A stretch of DNA of 64,000 bases from Brevibacillus centrosporus (GTDB taxonomy: Bacteria > Bacillota > Bacilli > Brevibacillales > Brevibacillaceae): assembly GCF_003710815.1 (NCBI RefSeq), contig NZ_RHHP01000013.1:1-64000 (forward strand). Reading direction: 5' to 3'. A program made the translations under genes and the position numbers. The notes beneath the pieces are model-generated. The model saw only the letters and a list, made by a program, of their open reading frames with translations. It did no database searches and had not been told where the DNA came from. The first letter of the stretch is position 1; every line of letters begins with the position of its first letter. This document shows positions 8,234 to 17,413 of the stretch, piece by piece.

Positions 8234-9304
8234 TTACACCGGCAAAATGATCAACTCTTTCGTAGACTTGTTCAGAACCTCGTGTCCGTCAGCTGTGATC
8301 AGCACGTCATCCTCGATCCGAACGCCACCTACGCCACTAACGTAAATTCCTGGCTCCATCGTAACCAGCATGCCTGGCTCCAATACAAAGGTGCTGACAG
8401 TGGAGAGGCTTGGCAGCTCATGCACCTCAATACCCAAACCATGTCCTGCACTGTGGCCGTAGCAGTCACCATAACCCGCTGCCGCGATAATGTCGCGAGT
8501 TGCAGCGTCCGCTTCTTTCCCTGTCACACCCGGCTTCAACGCCTCCACACCGGCGAGCTGGGCACGCAGAACGATGTCGTAGATTTCTTTCATTTTGGCA
8601 CTTGGTTCACCTACGGACAAGGTACGGGTAATATCGGAATTGTAGCCTTTATAAGCCGCGCCAAAGTCAAGGGTAACCATTTCACCGGCTTGAATGATTT
8701 TTTCACTTGCACGACCATGTGGCAGCGCGCCGCGAGGACCAGAAGCCACGATCATGTCGAATGCAGAACCAGACGCGCCTTGTTTACGCATGAAAAATTC
8801 CAGTTCCAGCGCTACGTCTTCTTCGCGCACTCCCGGTCGGATATAGCTTTGAATATGCGCAAAACCTGCTTCGGCAATACGCACCGCTTCTCGAATGATG
8901 ACCATTTCGGACTCATCCTTGAACATGCGGATCTTTTCCAACAGGCCGTTTGTCGCTACCAGCTCCACGCCATCAAAAGCTTTGCTCCACTCTTGATGAG
9001 TATGGAAAGAAACAGAGCTTTCAAATGCCAAACGCTTTACTCCTTTTTCTTTCAGAAGCTTTGCGATCGCTTCTACTGCTTTGCGTTCGTTGTTCACAAC
9101 CGTGAAGTGAGGAGCTTGTTCCCCAGCCTGCTCCACATAGCGGAAATCCGTTACGAGAAACGCTTCCTTTTCGGTTACGACGACCCACCCCGTAGAACCG
9201 GTGAATCCACTAAAATAAAATCGGTTTTCCGCTTTTTCTGTGATCAGAGCATCTGCCCCCACATTTGCCAAAGCCTCGCGCAATTTGTCCAGACGTTGTT
9301 GCAT
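8234..9304 (-). CDS. yqhT: M24 family Xaa-Pro peptidase (YqhT)
   Basis: 356 residues, creatinase N-terminal domain plus pita-bread M24 metallopeptidase. Metal ligands are visible in order: LDFGA (Asp), NSDITRT (Asp), GHGLGIEVHE (His), TMEPGIY (Glu) and RIEDD (Glu). It is expected to cleave N-terminal residues before proline in peptides in the cytoplasm. It lies in the conserved aroQ-yqhT-efp run; pairing with EF-P, which handles proline-rich translation, is a common neighbourhood. Confidence 0.93.
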   Translation of the reverse strand: MQQRLDKLREALANVGADALITEKAENRFYFSGFTGSTGWVVVTEKEAFLVTDFRYVEQAGEQAPHFTVVNNERKAVEAIAKLLKEKGVKRLAFESSVSFHTHQEWSKAFDGVELVATNGLLEKIRMFKDESEMVIIREAVRIAEAGFAHIQSYIRPGVREEDVALELEFFMRKQGASGSAFDMIVASGPRGALPHGRASEKIIQAGEMVTLDFGAAYKGYNSDITRTLSVGEPSAKMKEIYDIVLRAQLAGVEALKPGVTGKEADAATRDIIAAAGYGDCYGHSAGHGLGIEVHELPSLSTVSTFVLEPGMLVTMEPGIYVSGVGGVRIEDDVLITADGHEVLNKSTKELIILPV

Positions 9305-9338
9305 GACAACCTCCCCTTTCTATGAACAACCCATTGGT

Positions 9339-9779
9339 CTATTTTTTCTCGATTTTACGAACCAAGGCACGCAATGCCCACTCGTATCCGTCTGTTCCCA
9401 AGCCGACTACCTGCCCAACGACAACAGGGGCGATCACGGATTGATGGCGGAATTCTTCTCTCGCATGAACATTGGAGATATGTACTTCAATGGTTGGCAG
9501 AGCCACACTCGCAAAAGCATCGCGGATCGCGTAGCTGTAGTGTGTAAATGCACCTGGATTGATTAGGATCCCATCATGCACGCCTTTTGCGCGATGAATG
9601 GCGTCGATCAGCACGCCTTCGTGATTGGACTGAATGTGCTCCAGTTCGCCACCCAGCTCTTGCATCACCTTGCGCAGGTTTGTGACCACGTCCTCTAGCG
9701 TTTCACTGCCGTATACTCCCGGTTCCCGCAATCCCAATAAATTGAGATTCGGCCCATTCAGCACCAGAACGGAAGCCAT
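9339..9779 (-). CDS. aroQ: 3-dehydroquinate dehydratase, type II
   Basis: 146 residues, the usual size for the dodecameric type II enzyme of the shikimate pathway. Family motifs: NGPNLNLLG at residues 8-16 with the tyrosine in GVYG (residue 23), QSNHEG, LINPGAFTHYS and EVHISN with the catalytic histidine. B. subtilis calls it yqhS. A second shikimate gene, aroK, occurs at 33.5 kb. The ribosome site is GGGAGGG before the ATG. Confidence 0.96.
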   Translation of the reverse strand: MASVLVLNGPNLNLLGLREPGVYGSETLEDVVTNLRKVMQELGGELEHIQSNHEGVLIDAIHRAKGVHDGILINPGAFTHYSYAIRDAFASVALPTIEVHISNVHAREEFRHQSVIAPVVVGQVVGLGTDGYEWALRALVRKIEKK

Positions 9780-9948
9780 CGTTCATCCCTCCCAGGTAGA
9801 ATTTCTCACAAAAAGTTTTTTTACTAATGAAACATTTTACCACAAGCCTTGCAGAGTTCAACTGTCGATCCGCTGTTTTAAGAAAGATGGCAAGATTCGC
9901 ACGCTAACGGACAGAAATGGGCGTTTCCACCCATCAGTAGGAAAGCTG

Positions 9949-10443
9949 CTATTCCTCATCGGATGCCTCAAGGGTCAAGGTCATCCCGATAAACAACCCG
10001 TAAGACAAATACCAAGCAGCTTCTGTACTTAACGTGGACATCTCCCAATTCCCGATCCGAAAGAAAAATCCTGCTACCAAGAGCATAACAGCCCCCAGTA
10101 CCAATCCGCTCCACCACACTCTCAGCTTGCCAAACAGCGTGGAAAAAATAGCGGAGACGATCAGCGACTCTACAAACAGAAAGATAACTCCCAGACCGAG
10201 AGCAGCAAGGGACTTCTCATCGATTCCAGCGAGGATCGGACGCGCGAACGATCCTAAACCATAGGGGGTCAGATTTAAAAAATGGGCAGTCAAACGGATG
10301 ATTCCCCAGAAGATTGTCCCCCAGAGGGCGACCTCCAATATTTTTTTCGATGCGCTCTGTTCCGTTCGCTGCTCTTGTCGATGTTGTTCACTCTGTCTTC
10401 CCCGCAAACCTCTAAAACTTCTCCGAGTTTTCGTTGCATCCAC
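9949..10443 (-). CDS. yqhR: YqhR family membrane protein
   Basis: 164 residues. A basic, hydrophilic N-terminal tail of about 34 residues is followed by four membrane segments. It lies between aroQ and the divergent yqhQ, its place in B. subtilis. Function unknown. The 169-base gap to aroQ (9780-9948) holds a weak hairpin (ATGGG/CCCAT near 9913-9942) and nothing else I can support. Confidence 0.82.
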   Translation of the reverse strand: MDATKTRRSFRGLRGRQSEQHRQEQRTEQSASKKILEVALWGTIFWGIIRLTAHFLNLTPYGLGSFARPILAGIDEKSLAALGLGVIFLFVESLIVSAIFSTLFGKLRVWWSGLVLGAVMLLVAGFFFRIGNWEMSTLSTEAAWYLSYGLFIGMTLTLEASDEE

Positions 10444-10581
10444 TCTCCATCACCTCGCCACTAGTATGTGCGTTGCTGCTGTTTTTCACTAATTGTTGAC
10501 ATTTGCTTGTTAGGCCATGAACTGTATGTAGCTTCAAGACTCTATTTCCGTTAATATAGGGAATAAGGATGGTGATTCAAG

Positions 10582-11514
10582 TTGGCGCAGCAAATCGTAC
10601 CCAGCTACGGTGGTCAGGCCGTCATTGAAGGTGTCATGTTCGGTGGCAAATCCATGACCGTCACAGCTATTCGGAAAAAAAATCAAGAAATTGAGTATTT
10701 TGAAGCACCCCGTACGGAATATAAATGGATTACTCCCTTGAAAAAGATTCCGTTCTTGCGTGGGGTTGTTGGATTGATCGAATCCGCTGCAAACGGGGCC
10801 AGACATCTGAACTTTGCCTCTGAACGCTACAACTCAGAGTCCGGCGAAGAAGTGACAGAGAGTCCTTCCCGCTTGACGATGATTCTCGGCGTAACCCTCG
10901 TAGGTGTCCTGTCTTTCTTGTTTGGGAAATTTGTCTTTACGCTCGTCCCTGTATTCCTAGCCGAGTTCCTTCTGGGAAAATGGGTCCCGGATGGTGTCCC
11001 GCAGACCCTTGCAGAGGGCGGCTTCAAAATTATTCTGCTTCTCGGCTACATCACCGCGATTGCGAAAGCACCGATCATCAAAAGGCTGTTCCAATATCAT
11101 GGGGCAGAACACAAGGTGATTAACGCATTCGAGTCCGGGGTAGAATTAACAGTAGCCAATGTACAAAAATTTTCCACCTTGCATTATCGTTGCGGTAGCA
11201 GTTTTCTCATATTCACGGTGTTCGTTGGCGTAGTGATTTACTCCCTGTTCCCTTATGACTCCCTGACGGAACGAGTCATACAGCGCATCGTTCTCCTGCC
11301 AGTCGTAATGGGCGTCTCTTATGAGGTGCTGCAATGGACAAACAAGCTCCGCGATACACCTGTCCTGCGTTTTTTGGGATACCCGGGATTGTGGCTGCAA
11401 AGAGTAACAACCCGTGAACCGGAAGACCATCAGGTGGAAGTGGCCATCGCCTCCTTCCTGAAAATGCGTGAGCTTGATCAACAACAGGTCCAAGAGAGAA
11501 TGGCAGCGAATTGA
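10582..11514 (+). CDS. yqhQ: DUF1385 membrane protein YqhQ
   Basis: 310 residues, TTG start at 10582 behind AAGGATGGTGA. The N terminus YGGQAVIEGVMFGG and the block FQYHGAEHKVINAFE are hallmarks of DUF1385. About four membrane segments. The family is common in spore formers and its role is not settled. It diverges from yqhR and is followed 40 bases later by yqhP. In B. subtilis these genes share one orientation, so this part has been inverted relative to it. Confidence 0.9.
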   Translation: MAQQIVPSYGGQAVIEGVMFGGKSMTVTAIRKKNQEIEYFEAPRTEYKWITPLKKIPFLRGVVGLIESAANGARHLNFASERYNSESGEEVTESPSRLTMILGVTLVGVLSFLFGKFVFTLVPVFLAEFLLGKWVPDGVPQTLAEGGFKIILLLGYITAIAKAPIIKRLFQYHGAEHKVINAFESGVELTVANVQKFSTLHYRCGSSFLIFTVFVGVVIYSLFPYDSLTERVIQRIVLLPVVMGVSYEVLQWTNKLRDTPVLRFLGYPGLWLQRVTTREPEDHQVEVAIASFLKMRELDQQQVQERMAAN

Positions 11515-11554
11515 TAACGTGAGGCATTTTTGAATCTCTCAGAGGTGAGGCCCT

Positions 11555-11905
11555 ATGTTACGCCGCATTCCACCAGTGATTTTAATCGTGATGTTGCTGG
11601 CCATTTACGGTTTTCTGTTGACGTTCATCGAAGACCCTGTGAATACGTTGATCATTCTGGGGTTGTCTGCCTTGCTCATCATCGTAGTGCGCAACTACTT
11701 GCGTACAGGATCGTTTTTCCAGCGTAGCAGCGGGCCTCGCAAACCGAAGCCAACCAAGCCGAAGTCGCCTGGATTGCGACAAGCGACCAAAAAGCAAGCT
11801 CCCACCCCCAGGAGAGATCATCCTTTCCGTGTCATTGATGGCAAAAAAGGAAAGGCCAAGCAAAAACAGGACGACCAAAACTCACACAACAACATTTCGC
11901 ATTAA
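11555..11905 (+). CDS. yqhP: YqhP / SA1362-like small membrane protein
   Basis: 116 residues: two membrane segments (about residues 5-24 and 30-47) followed by a very basic tail with PKPTKPKSP. Placement between yqhQ and yqhO matches B. subtilis yqhP, annotated elsewhere as SA1362 family. The tail is probably cytoplasmic and may touch nucleic acid or acidic lipid, but that is only a charge argument. Ribosome site AGAGGTGAGG before the ATG. Confidence 0.72.
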   Translation: MLRRIPPVILIVMLLAIYGFLLTFIEDPVNTLIILGLSALLIIVVRNYLRTGSFFQRSSGPRKPKPTKPKSPGLRQATKKQAPTPRRDHPFRVIDGKKGKAKQKQDDQNSHNNISH

Positions 11906-11910
11906 ACGAA

Positions 11911-11948
11911 AAAGAGACAGACAGCCGGTTGCAGCTGTCTGTCTCTTT
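11911..11948. terminator. Bidirectional terminator between yqhP and yqhO
   Basis: 15-base arms (AAAGAGACAGACAGC and its complement) with an 8-base loop and a T-run on the plus side. It separates convergent genes. Confidence 0.92.
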
Positions 11949-11964
11949 TTTTATTCCCCTTTTC

Positions 11965-12894
11965 TTACACCAGATGCTTGGGGGACGTATTCCGAAAAAC
12001 CTTGACGTACTCCTCGAAGTCCCATTTCCCCAGAAAGCGCTGCGCCGATTCCTCCCCCGACGTGAACAGCTTTTGACGAAGCTCGAGAGGCATTTGAAAC
12101 TGAGTAGCCCGAATCCCAAGGGTGTTGATGAATATGGTGCGGACAGCACTTGCTTTCTCTACGTAGAGTCTGTCGTGCGCGTCCAGCATCGTCGTCAACA
12201 GGCCTCGCGTAAACGAAAAGAGCCCGTGTATAGGTGTCGCTTCCGTTTCGATCTTATTGTCGTGCAGACGAAATCCGATCGTCGGCCACTGCGGTTTGCC
12301 TGGCACATCAAATAACCAAACCGGATAGTTACTGAGTAAAGCCCCATCGACAATATAATGGTTCTGTCCCTCGCTTTGCAGATGAGCAGGCTGAAAAAAG
12401 AAAGGAATGGAGGAGGACATCCGCGCTGCTTTTGCAATCGGGAAATCATTTGGGTCTATATCGTAGCGCGGCAAGTCATCCGGCAAAACCAGCATCTTGC
12501 CCGCAGTTACATCTGATGCAACTATTCGCAGCTTTTCCGGCGGCAGATCCCCGAATGTACGTATCCCCTTGCGACGCAGCAAATCCTCTATAAACAGCTC
12601 CAAGCGATCTGCTCGAAAGAGGCCTTCGTGAAACACAAGCTCAATGATCGGGCCAATCACGGGAAGACGCCCCAGCCCTTTTCGCTGAAGAAAAAATAGA
12701 TAATCCATTTCTTCAAAAATCGGCTTCAGCTCCAGGCTGGTATAGCCAGCGCTCAGTAAGGCGGCTACAATCGAGCCAGCCGATGTTCCCGCGACTTTTT
12801 CCCAGGTGTATCCATGCTCCTCCATGACCTTCAAGGCTCCGATAAAAGCGATCCCCTTCACCCCTCCACCTTCAAAGACCGCGTCCGCTTTCAT
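11965..12894 (-). CDS. yqhO: Patatin-like phospholipase YqhO
   Basis: 309 residues. Oxyanion-hole motif EGGGVKGIA near the N terminus, nucleophile elbow GTSAGS, and catalytic aspartate in VDGALLSNYPV: a complete Ser-Asp dyad. Predicted to hydrolyse acyl lipids at the inner membrane face. Start at 12894 (MKADAVFEGGG) is chosen because AGGGGGC is 8 bases upstream; a 14-codon longer frame lacks a site. The upstream neighbour on the same strand is mntR, the B. subtilis order. Confidence 0.9.
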   Translation of the reverse strand: MKADAVFEGGGVKGIAFIGALKVMEEHGYTWEKVAGTSAGSIVAALLSAGYTSLELKPIFEEMDYLFFLQRKGLGRLPVIGPIIELVFHEGLFRADRLELFIEDLLRRKGIRTFGDLPPEKLRIVASDVTAGKMLVLPDDLPRYDIDPNDFPIAKAARMSSSIPFFFQPAHLQSEGQNHYIVDGALLSNYPVWLFDVPGKPQWPTIGFRLHDNKIETEATPIHGLFSFTRGLLTTMLDAHDRLYVEKASAVRTIFINTLGIRATQFQMPLELRQKLFTSGEESAQRFLGKWDFEEYVKVFRNTSPKHLV

Positions 12895-13102
12895 CTGCTC
12901 GCCCCCTGTGACTGGAATTCTTAGTCTCTTTACCAAATATAGGGGGATAGCCTATCCATTACGACTAGAAAACTCGGAATTGCCGAGCATTTCTATACGA
13001 AAGCTTGACTGCGCCAAGAAAGTCTTGCTTTCTCACTTCGTTCGAAGTCTCGCTATGTAGCACGTATACAAGCTCGGAATCTTTTACTTTTTTTCTGCAC
13101 AA

Positions 13103-13133
13103 GAAAAGCGTAAGCCACATCGCTGCCTACGCT
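13103..13133 (-). terminator. Terminator after mntR
   Basis: Minus strand AGCGTAGGC, 9-base loop, GCTTACGCT (one G-U pair), then TTTTC. The remainder of the 12895-13151 gap shows no further feature. Confidence 0.6.
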
Positions 13134-13151
13134 CTCATTTCCCCACCTATG

Positions 13152-13580
13152 CTATTCTTCTTTTTGCTCATCTTCCTGACGAATGCGCCGCAGCTCTTCC
13201 ATCCGGATGGGATCTGCCTGAAAGTATTGAACCAAATATTCCAAGCAAGTGATAGACTCCCAGCTCAAGTGGTGTTCGATCCCTTCCACGTCCTGATAAA
13301 TATGATCTTCATCGACACCAATCACCCGCATGAATTCTTCCAGCAGGCTATGACGATCAACGAGCCGTTTGCCTATCTTTTTCCCTTTTGTCGTCAAAAC
13401 AAGACCACGGTACTTTTCGTAGACAAGGTATTTGTCTTTGTCCAGCTTTTGTACCATCTTCGTAACCGAAGAGGGATGTACTTCCAACGCTTCAGCAATA
13501 TCGGAGACACGAGCATAGCCCTTTTCTTCAATTAAGCTGTAAATGCGTTCCAAATAGTCTTCCATACTCGGCGTCGGCAT
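13152..13580 (-). CDS. mntR: Manganese-responsive regulator MntR
   Basis: 142 residues, DtxR family. The N-terminal winged helix is followed by the dimerisation/metal domain. All Mn ligands known from B. subtilis MntR are present at the same numbers: D8, E11, H77, E99, E102 and H103. It should repress manganese uptake genes when Mn is sufficient. No mntH or mntABC lies in this window; a CDF exporter is at 32 kb. A palindrome upstream is listed separately. Confidence 0.96.
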   Translation of the reverse strand: MPTPSMEDYLERIYSLIEEKGYARVSDIAEALEVHPSSVTKMVQKLDKDKYLVYEKYRGLVLTTKGKKIGKRLVDRHSLLEEFMRVIGVDEDHIYQDVEGIEHHLSWESITCLEYLVQYFQADPIRMEELRRIRQEDEQKEE

Positions 13581-13667
13581 GTGAACCCCTCATTTCAAAC
13601 CGTATTTCTGACGTCCTTCAAAAAAAATCGGGTTTTCGCCAAAGAGCGCAAGCCATCATTTTTCATA

Positions 13668-13688
13668 TACTATCGTTTCCGTATAGTA
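13668..13688. promoter_or_regulatory. Palindrome in the mntR upstream region
   Basis: TACTAT, a 9-base spacer, then ATAGTA, about 90 bases before mntR. It could be an operator overlapping a promoter, but it does not look like the MntR box I remember, so the binding protein is unknown. Confidence 0.35.
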
Positions 13689-13749
13689 CAAAAAAGCACG
13701 TAGAAATATAATACCGCGTAATGAAAACGATTTGCAAGGGGAACCTGCC

Positions 13750-14313
13750 TTAGTGGACCTGTTTTTCCGTTTGCGGGTTCATCGATTGGATGTACTGGAC
13801 AAGTTGTTTGCCCAGCAATTCAAATCGGGCCTGCAGACGCTCGTCCTTTAGCTTACCTTCCGGTGTGAATGCATTGTAAGCATTGGAGATGCTCGGACTT
13901 GCAGGAAGCGGCCATGCATGCAAATTGCGCATGATGAGTTGCAATGTGTTGACTGTATTGGTTGCCCCCATACTTCCCCCTGCAACTCCGATAATGGCGA
14001 CCTGCTTATCCCGCAAATGGCGACCTTCCAAAAAGTCCAAGCTATTTTTCAGCGCCCCTGTCATCGTACCGTGATACTCGGGTGAACCGATGACCAGCCC
14101 GTCTGCTTCCGTAATTTTCTGGATAAAATCATGAACCACCTTTGGATAGGTGGAGGATTCCTCGCGATTGTCATATATAGGCATTGGCCACTCACCCAGA
14201 TGAATGAGCTCTACTTTTGCACCTGCCGTTTTTGCTGCATCAAGAACGATGCTCACAGCCTTTTTCGTAGTGGAATCGGCGTTCATGCTCCCGGAAATTC
14301 CTACAATTTTCAC
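13750..14313 (-). CDS. NADPH-dependent FMN reductase family protein
   Basis: 187 residues, flavodoxin-like fold. The phosphate loop GISGSMNADST is at the N terminus and GSPEYHGTMTGALKNSLDFL is the FMN ring-binding block. Similar proteins reduce FMN, azo dyes, quinones or chromate with NAD(P)H; the true substrate is not readable here. Stand-alone gene, upstream of mntR on the same strand with 169 bases between. Not part of the B. subtilis yqh order. Confidence 0.85.
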   Translation of the reverse strand: MKIVGISGSMNADSTTKKAVSIVLDAAKTAGAKVELIHLGEWPMPIYDNREESSTYPKVVHDFIQKITEADGLVIGSPEYHGTMTGALKNSLDFLEGRHLRDKQVAIIGVAGGSMGATNTVNTLQLIMRNLHAWPLPASPSISNAYNAFTPEGKLKDERLQARFELLGKQLVQYIQSMNPQTEKQVH

Positions 14314-14463
14314 GAAACGTCACCTCGTCTTCACTTATTTACCTGTTGTCCTTATCCATTATATGCAATTTACCATAAATAGCAAACATTAAAGTTTAAT
14401 TAGTATCCTCGGTTCTGAACAAGCCTTGCATCCTCATACACTTGTACCAAGCTGGAAATAAGG

Positions 14464-15489
14464 ATGATGCCTATGGACAAAGGCGCTTGGCAAATCGCCG
14501 TTCTTTTTGCAGGAGCTGCCCTTGGGGGTACGTATCTGGGTGGATATGAGTGGCTGCGATTCTTTGCTTATTTCGGTTCTTGGGGAACGATCGGGGTGGT
14601 GCTCGCCAGTCTTGCCCTCGGATGGTTTGGCTATTCTGTTTTGAGTATTTGTTATCGTGCCCATATCCGTTCCTTGCACGAGCTATTTTTGCACTGGTTC
14701 GGGGAAGCGTTTGGTCCTACGCTTTCCGTTCTTACTCATTTGTTTTTATTAGCGTATGCGGGCGTCATTACGGGACAGTTTGCGATGCAGGCACCAGCTG
14801 GAGCTTCCCCGCTCCTCTTTGTCCTAGTCCCCTTGCTTGTCGCCATTGTTTGGCTGCAAAAGGGCTGGTCATGGCTGATTACCGGGATGTCTGTCTCCCT
14901 CGCTACAGGGTTTCTGCTTTTCGGAGTGATCTTCCTGGAACAACCCCATGTTCCGATCCCCAATCTCGGTTATCAGATGAACCTGAACTGGATCGTTCAT
15001 GCCCTGCTGTACGTAGGACTGCACTTTTTGCTCTGCCTGGCAGTAGCCATTCCTTTGGTAAAGCATGTCGCGCACCACCAATCCATTCGACTCGGGGTTG
15101 GCATCGGCTCCTTGCTGTTCTTTCTCCTTCTGATCACCGGACATGCGATTTTGCTGTCTTACTGGCACGATGTTCATGCTTCTGCATCGCCATTCAAGCT
15201 GATCATGCTGCAGCTGATCCCCAAGGGTGACTGGCTGCTCGGCTTGTTTTCCCTCTTTCATGGGGGCGTCCTCATCGCAGCAATCCTGTACGCGCTCGCC
15301 GAGCCTATCACAGACCGCCATGATCTTCATCTCCTGCCACTGCTCCTGGTGATGCTGTCCTTTCTTGCCCTTTTTGCCCTGCTCCCCATGGCGTTAAGCT
15401 GGAGTGTCCCGCTCATTGCCTCGGGTACTACCTACTGCGGCCTCAGCCTGTTAATTCGCTTCATCTGGAAACACCAAGCTCCCAAATAA
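14464..15489 (+). CDS. YkvI-like membrane carrier
   Basis: 341 residues with about 10 membrane segments. The N-terminal GAALGGTYLGGYEWLRFF and overall length resemble the YkvI family, distantly related to amino-acid/sodium symporters. Substrate unknown. Start at 14464 has AAGGATG just before it; in-frame ATGs at 14467 and 14473 are alternatives. A bidirectional terminator follows, shared with the convergent kinase gene. Confidence 0.72.
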   Translation: MMPMDKGAWQIAVLFAGAALGGTYLGGYEWLRFFAYFGSWGTIGVVLASLALGWFGYSVLSICYRAHIRSLHELFLHWFGEAFGPTLSVLTHLFLLAYAGVITGQFAMQAPAGASPLLFVLVPLLVAIVWLQKGWSWLITGMSVSLATGFLLFGVIFLEQPHVPIPNLGYQMNLNWIVHALLYVGLHFLLCLAVAIPLVKHVAHHQSIRLGVGIGSLLFFLLLITGHAILLSYWHDVHASASPFKLIMLQLIPKGDWLLGLFSLFHGGVLIAAILYALAEPITDRHDLHLLPLLLVMLSFLALFALLPMALSWSVPLIASGTTYCGLSLLIRFIWKHQAPK

Positions 15490-15492
15490 ACG

Positions 15493-15522
15493 GATCCCCT
15501 GGGCAAATAGACTCCAGGGGTC
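15493..15522. terminator. Terminator between convergent carrier and kinase genes
   Basis: GATCCCCTGG paired with CCAGGGGTC around an 11-base loop. T-runs are weak on both sides. Confidence 0.65.
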
Positions 15523-15531
15523 TTCGTCTAC

Positions 15532-17157
15532 CTATACAGGCAGCGTAATATGTACGGTCGTTCCTTTTTCCGGCTCACTCTCGATCGTTAAACTGCCTCC
15601 GTGTTCTTCCAAAATGCGATAGCTGACCATGAGGCCAAGTCCTGTTCCATTTTCCTTCGTCGTATAAAACGGCTCTCCCAGACGTGGTATACGGATTGGA
15701 TCGATCCCTTTCCCTGTGTCACGGATGCTGATACGGATACGTGATGCGGCAAGTCTCGAGCTTTCCACGTAGATATCTCCCCCCTCTGGAAGTGCCTCAA
15801 TCGCATTCTTGCAGACATTAATGAAGACCTGCTTCAATTGATTTTCATCACAAGAAATAGTCGGCAGGCTCCTCTCGAGATGGTCGTGAAAGATGACGTT
15901 GTTCATGTTTGCCTGGCTTTCGAGCAAGGAGATGACATCATAGATGATTTGCGTCGGTTTTTTGTCCTGGAATTTCATCTGCTTAGGCTTGGCCAAAACC
16001 AGCAGCTCGCTCACGATAAAATTGATCCGGTCCAGCTCTGCCAGCATAATTTCGCAGTAGCGCGGGTCAGCGAGCGAGGCTTGCAGTAGCTGCACAAACC
16101 CTCGCAAGGACGTTAGCGGATTTCGAATTTCATGCGCAATACCTGCGGCCAGCTGTCCGATCGCAGAGAGCTTGTCCGTTTGTCGCAGCAGTTCTTTCGT
16201 GTGCATGACCTCGGAGACATCCCGAGAGACAATCATGACACTGTCGAGCCTTCCCGCTTCATCCAGAATGGGGTTGTACCTGGATTCGATCGAGATCCAG
16301 TGCCCTTCCTGATGTCGGATCCGAAACACAGTCGTCGTCCCGCTGCACTTTTCCCAATCCCGAGTGAAAACCTTTGCGACCATAGCCAGATCGTCTGGAT
16401 GAATCAAACCGGCGAGTTCATCCGGCTTCATCGCGACAAGCTCATGGATGGGGTAACCAAGCTGCTTCGTGTGGGAAGCAGATGCGTACAGAACGTTGCC
16501 ACTTGGCTGATAGACAAAAATCATATCCGACATATTTTCTGTGATCAGGCGATAATTGGCTTTACTCGCTTTGAGCTCCTGCTCGATTCTTTTTCGCTCT
16601 GTCAAATCTCGAGAGCATCCGATTATCCGTACGACCTCTCCCCTCTGATTGAAAACGGGGGTCAACGTATAAGAAACCGCGAGCGGCGATCCGTTCTGGT
16701 GTACCCACGTTTCACAACCACTGGCGGTACTGCCCTGCAAAACCTGGGTGTACATCGCTTGAATATCTTCACTTCGTTTTTTATGTAGATGCGGCTGTTT
16801 TTTTCCGAGCAGCATTTCTTCTGTGTATCCCGTCAGCTCCGCGTAGGCGTGATTGATACGCTCAATTCTGCCCTCTGCATCCATGATCGCGATCGCATCA
16901 GTGGGATGCTGCAGCAAGACTTCCAATAGCTCCCGCGTTTGCTCCAGGTCGGCTCCTCCCTGCCTGCCCCGATGAAAGGTGCGCCAGTTCCCATACAGCA
17001 GCCAGATGATTCCCCCGCCTAGAATTACAGGAATGACACTGAGATGCGGTGTGTTGATCAGCTGTTTATTCGACGCGAGCAAATAAAGAGTGAACGGGAA
17101 CCACCCCGCGAGGAATAGAACAAGAATGAATAAAGGATGATACCCAATGCGATTCAT
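15532..17157 (-). CDS. Sporulation-type PAS sensor histidine kinase
   Basis: 541 residues. Two N-terminal membrane segments (about residues 6-27 and 36-54), two PAS domains (about 75-190 and 200-320), HisKA with GIAHEIRNPLTSLRGFVQLL, then HATPase with N box, DTGKGI and GTGLGL. The H-box wording is that of the KinA/KinE/KinC kinases that feed the Spo0A phosphorelay. No response regulator is adjacent, as expected for phosphorelay orphans. Start at 17157 is preferred because GGAGG is 5 bases upstream; an open frame extends 31 codons further without a site. Confidence 0.88.
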   Translation of the reverse strand: MNRIGYHPLFILVLFLAGWFPFTLYLLASNKQLINTPHLSVIPVILGGGIIWLLYGNWRTFHRGRQGGADLEQTRELLEVLLQHPTDAIAIMDAEGRIERINHAYAELTGYTEEMLLGKKQPHLHKKRSEDIQAMYTQVLQGSTASGCETWVHQNGSPLAVSYTLTPVFNQRGEVVRIIGCSRDLTERKRIEQELKASKANYRLITENMSDMIFVYQPSGNVLYASASHTKQLGYPIHELVAMKPDELAGLIHPDDLAMVAKVFTRDWEKCSGTTTVFRIRHQEGHWISIESRYNPILDEAGRLDSVMIVSRDVSEVMHTKELLRQTDKLSAIGQLAAGIAHEIRNPLTSLRGFVQLLQASLADPRYCEIMLAELDRINFIVSELLVLAKPKQMKFQDKKPTQIIYDVISLLESQANMNNVIFHDHLERSLPTISCDENQLKQVFINVCKNAIEALPEGGDIYVESSRLAASRIRISIRDTGKGIDPIRIPRLGEPFYTTKENGTGLGLMVSYRILEEHGGSLTIESEPEKGTTVHITLPV

Positions 17158-17371
17158 TACGACCTCCACGATCTTTGGTGTGCGAACTTCGGTTTTATGT
17201 GAGGATGGATAGCTAGGAAGTATGTCGTATAATCCGTGACGCTCATTCACAAAAATCAGATAATGGAGAATTTTTTTAGGACTCTTAAAAATTATACGAC
17301 TTTTCTAAGTTCGTGACCATTCCTTGTCACTCGACATTGTTCGACACACACGCTCTCTCGTTCGAGCCAAT

Positions 17372-17398
17372 AAAAATAGCGCCCTTTTCAAGGACGCT
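17372..17398 (-). terminator. Terminator after the M28-like gene
   Basis: Minus strand AGCGTCCT, 5-base loop, AGGGCGCT (one G-U pair), then ATTTTTATT. It isolates the M28-like gene from the kinase gene; the 17158-17413 gap shows nothing else. Confidence 0.75.
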
Positions 17399-17413
17399 TT
17401 TTCACTCTCTTTG

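Noticed and set aside
8282-9325. 347-codon plus-strand frame opposite yqhT
   Set aside because: Antisense shadow; composition is rich in Cys/His/Arg as expected from reverse-frame reading.
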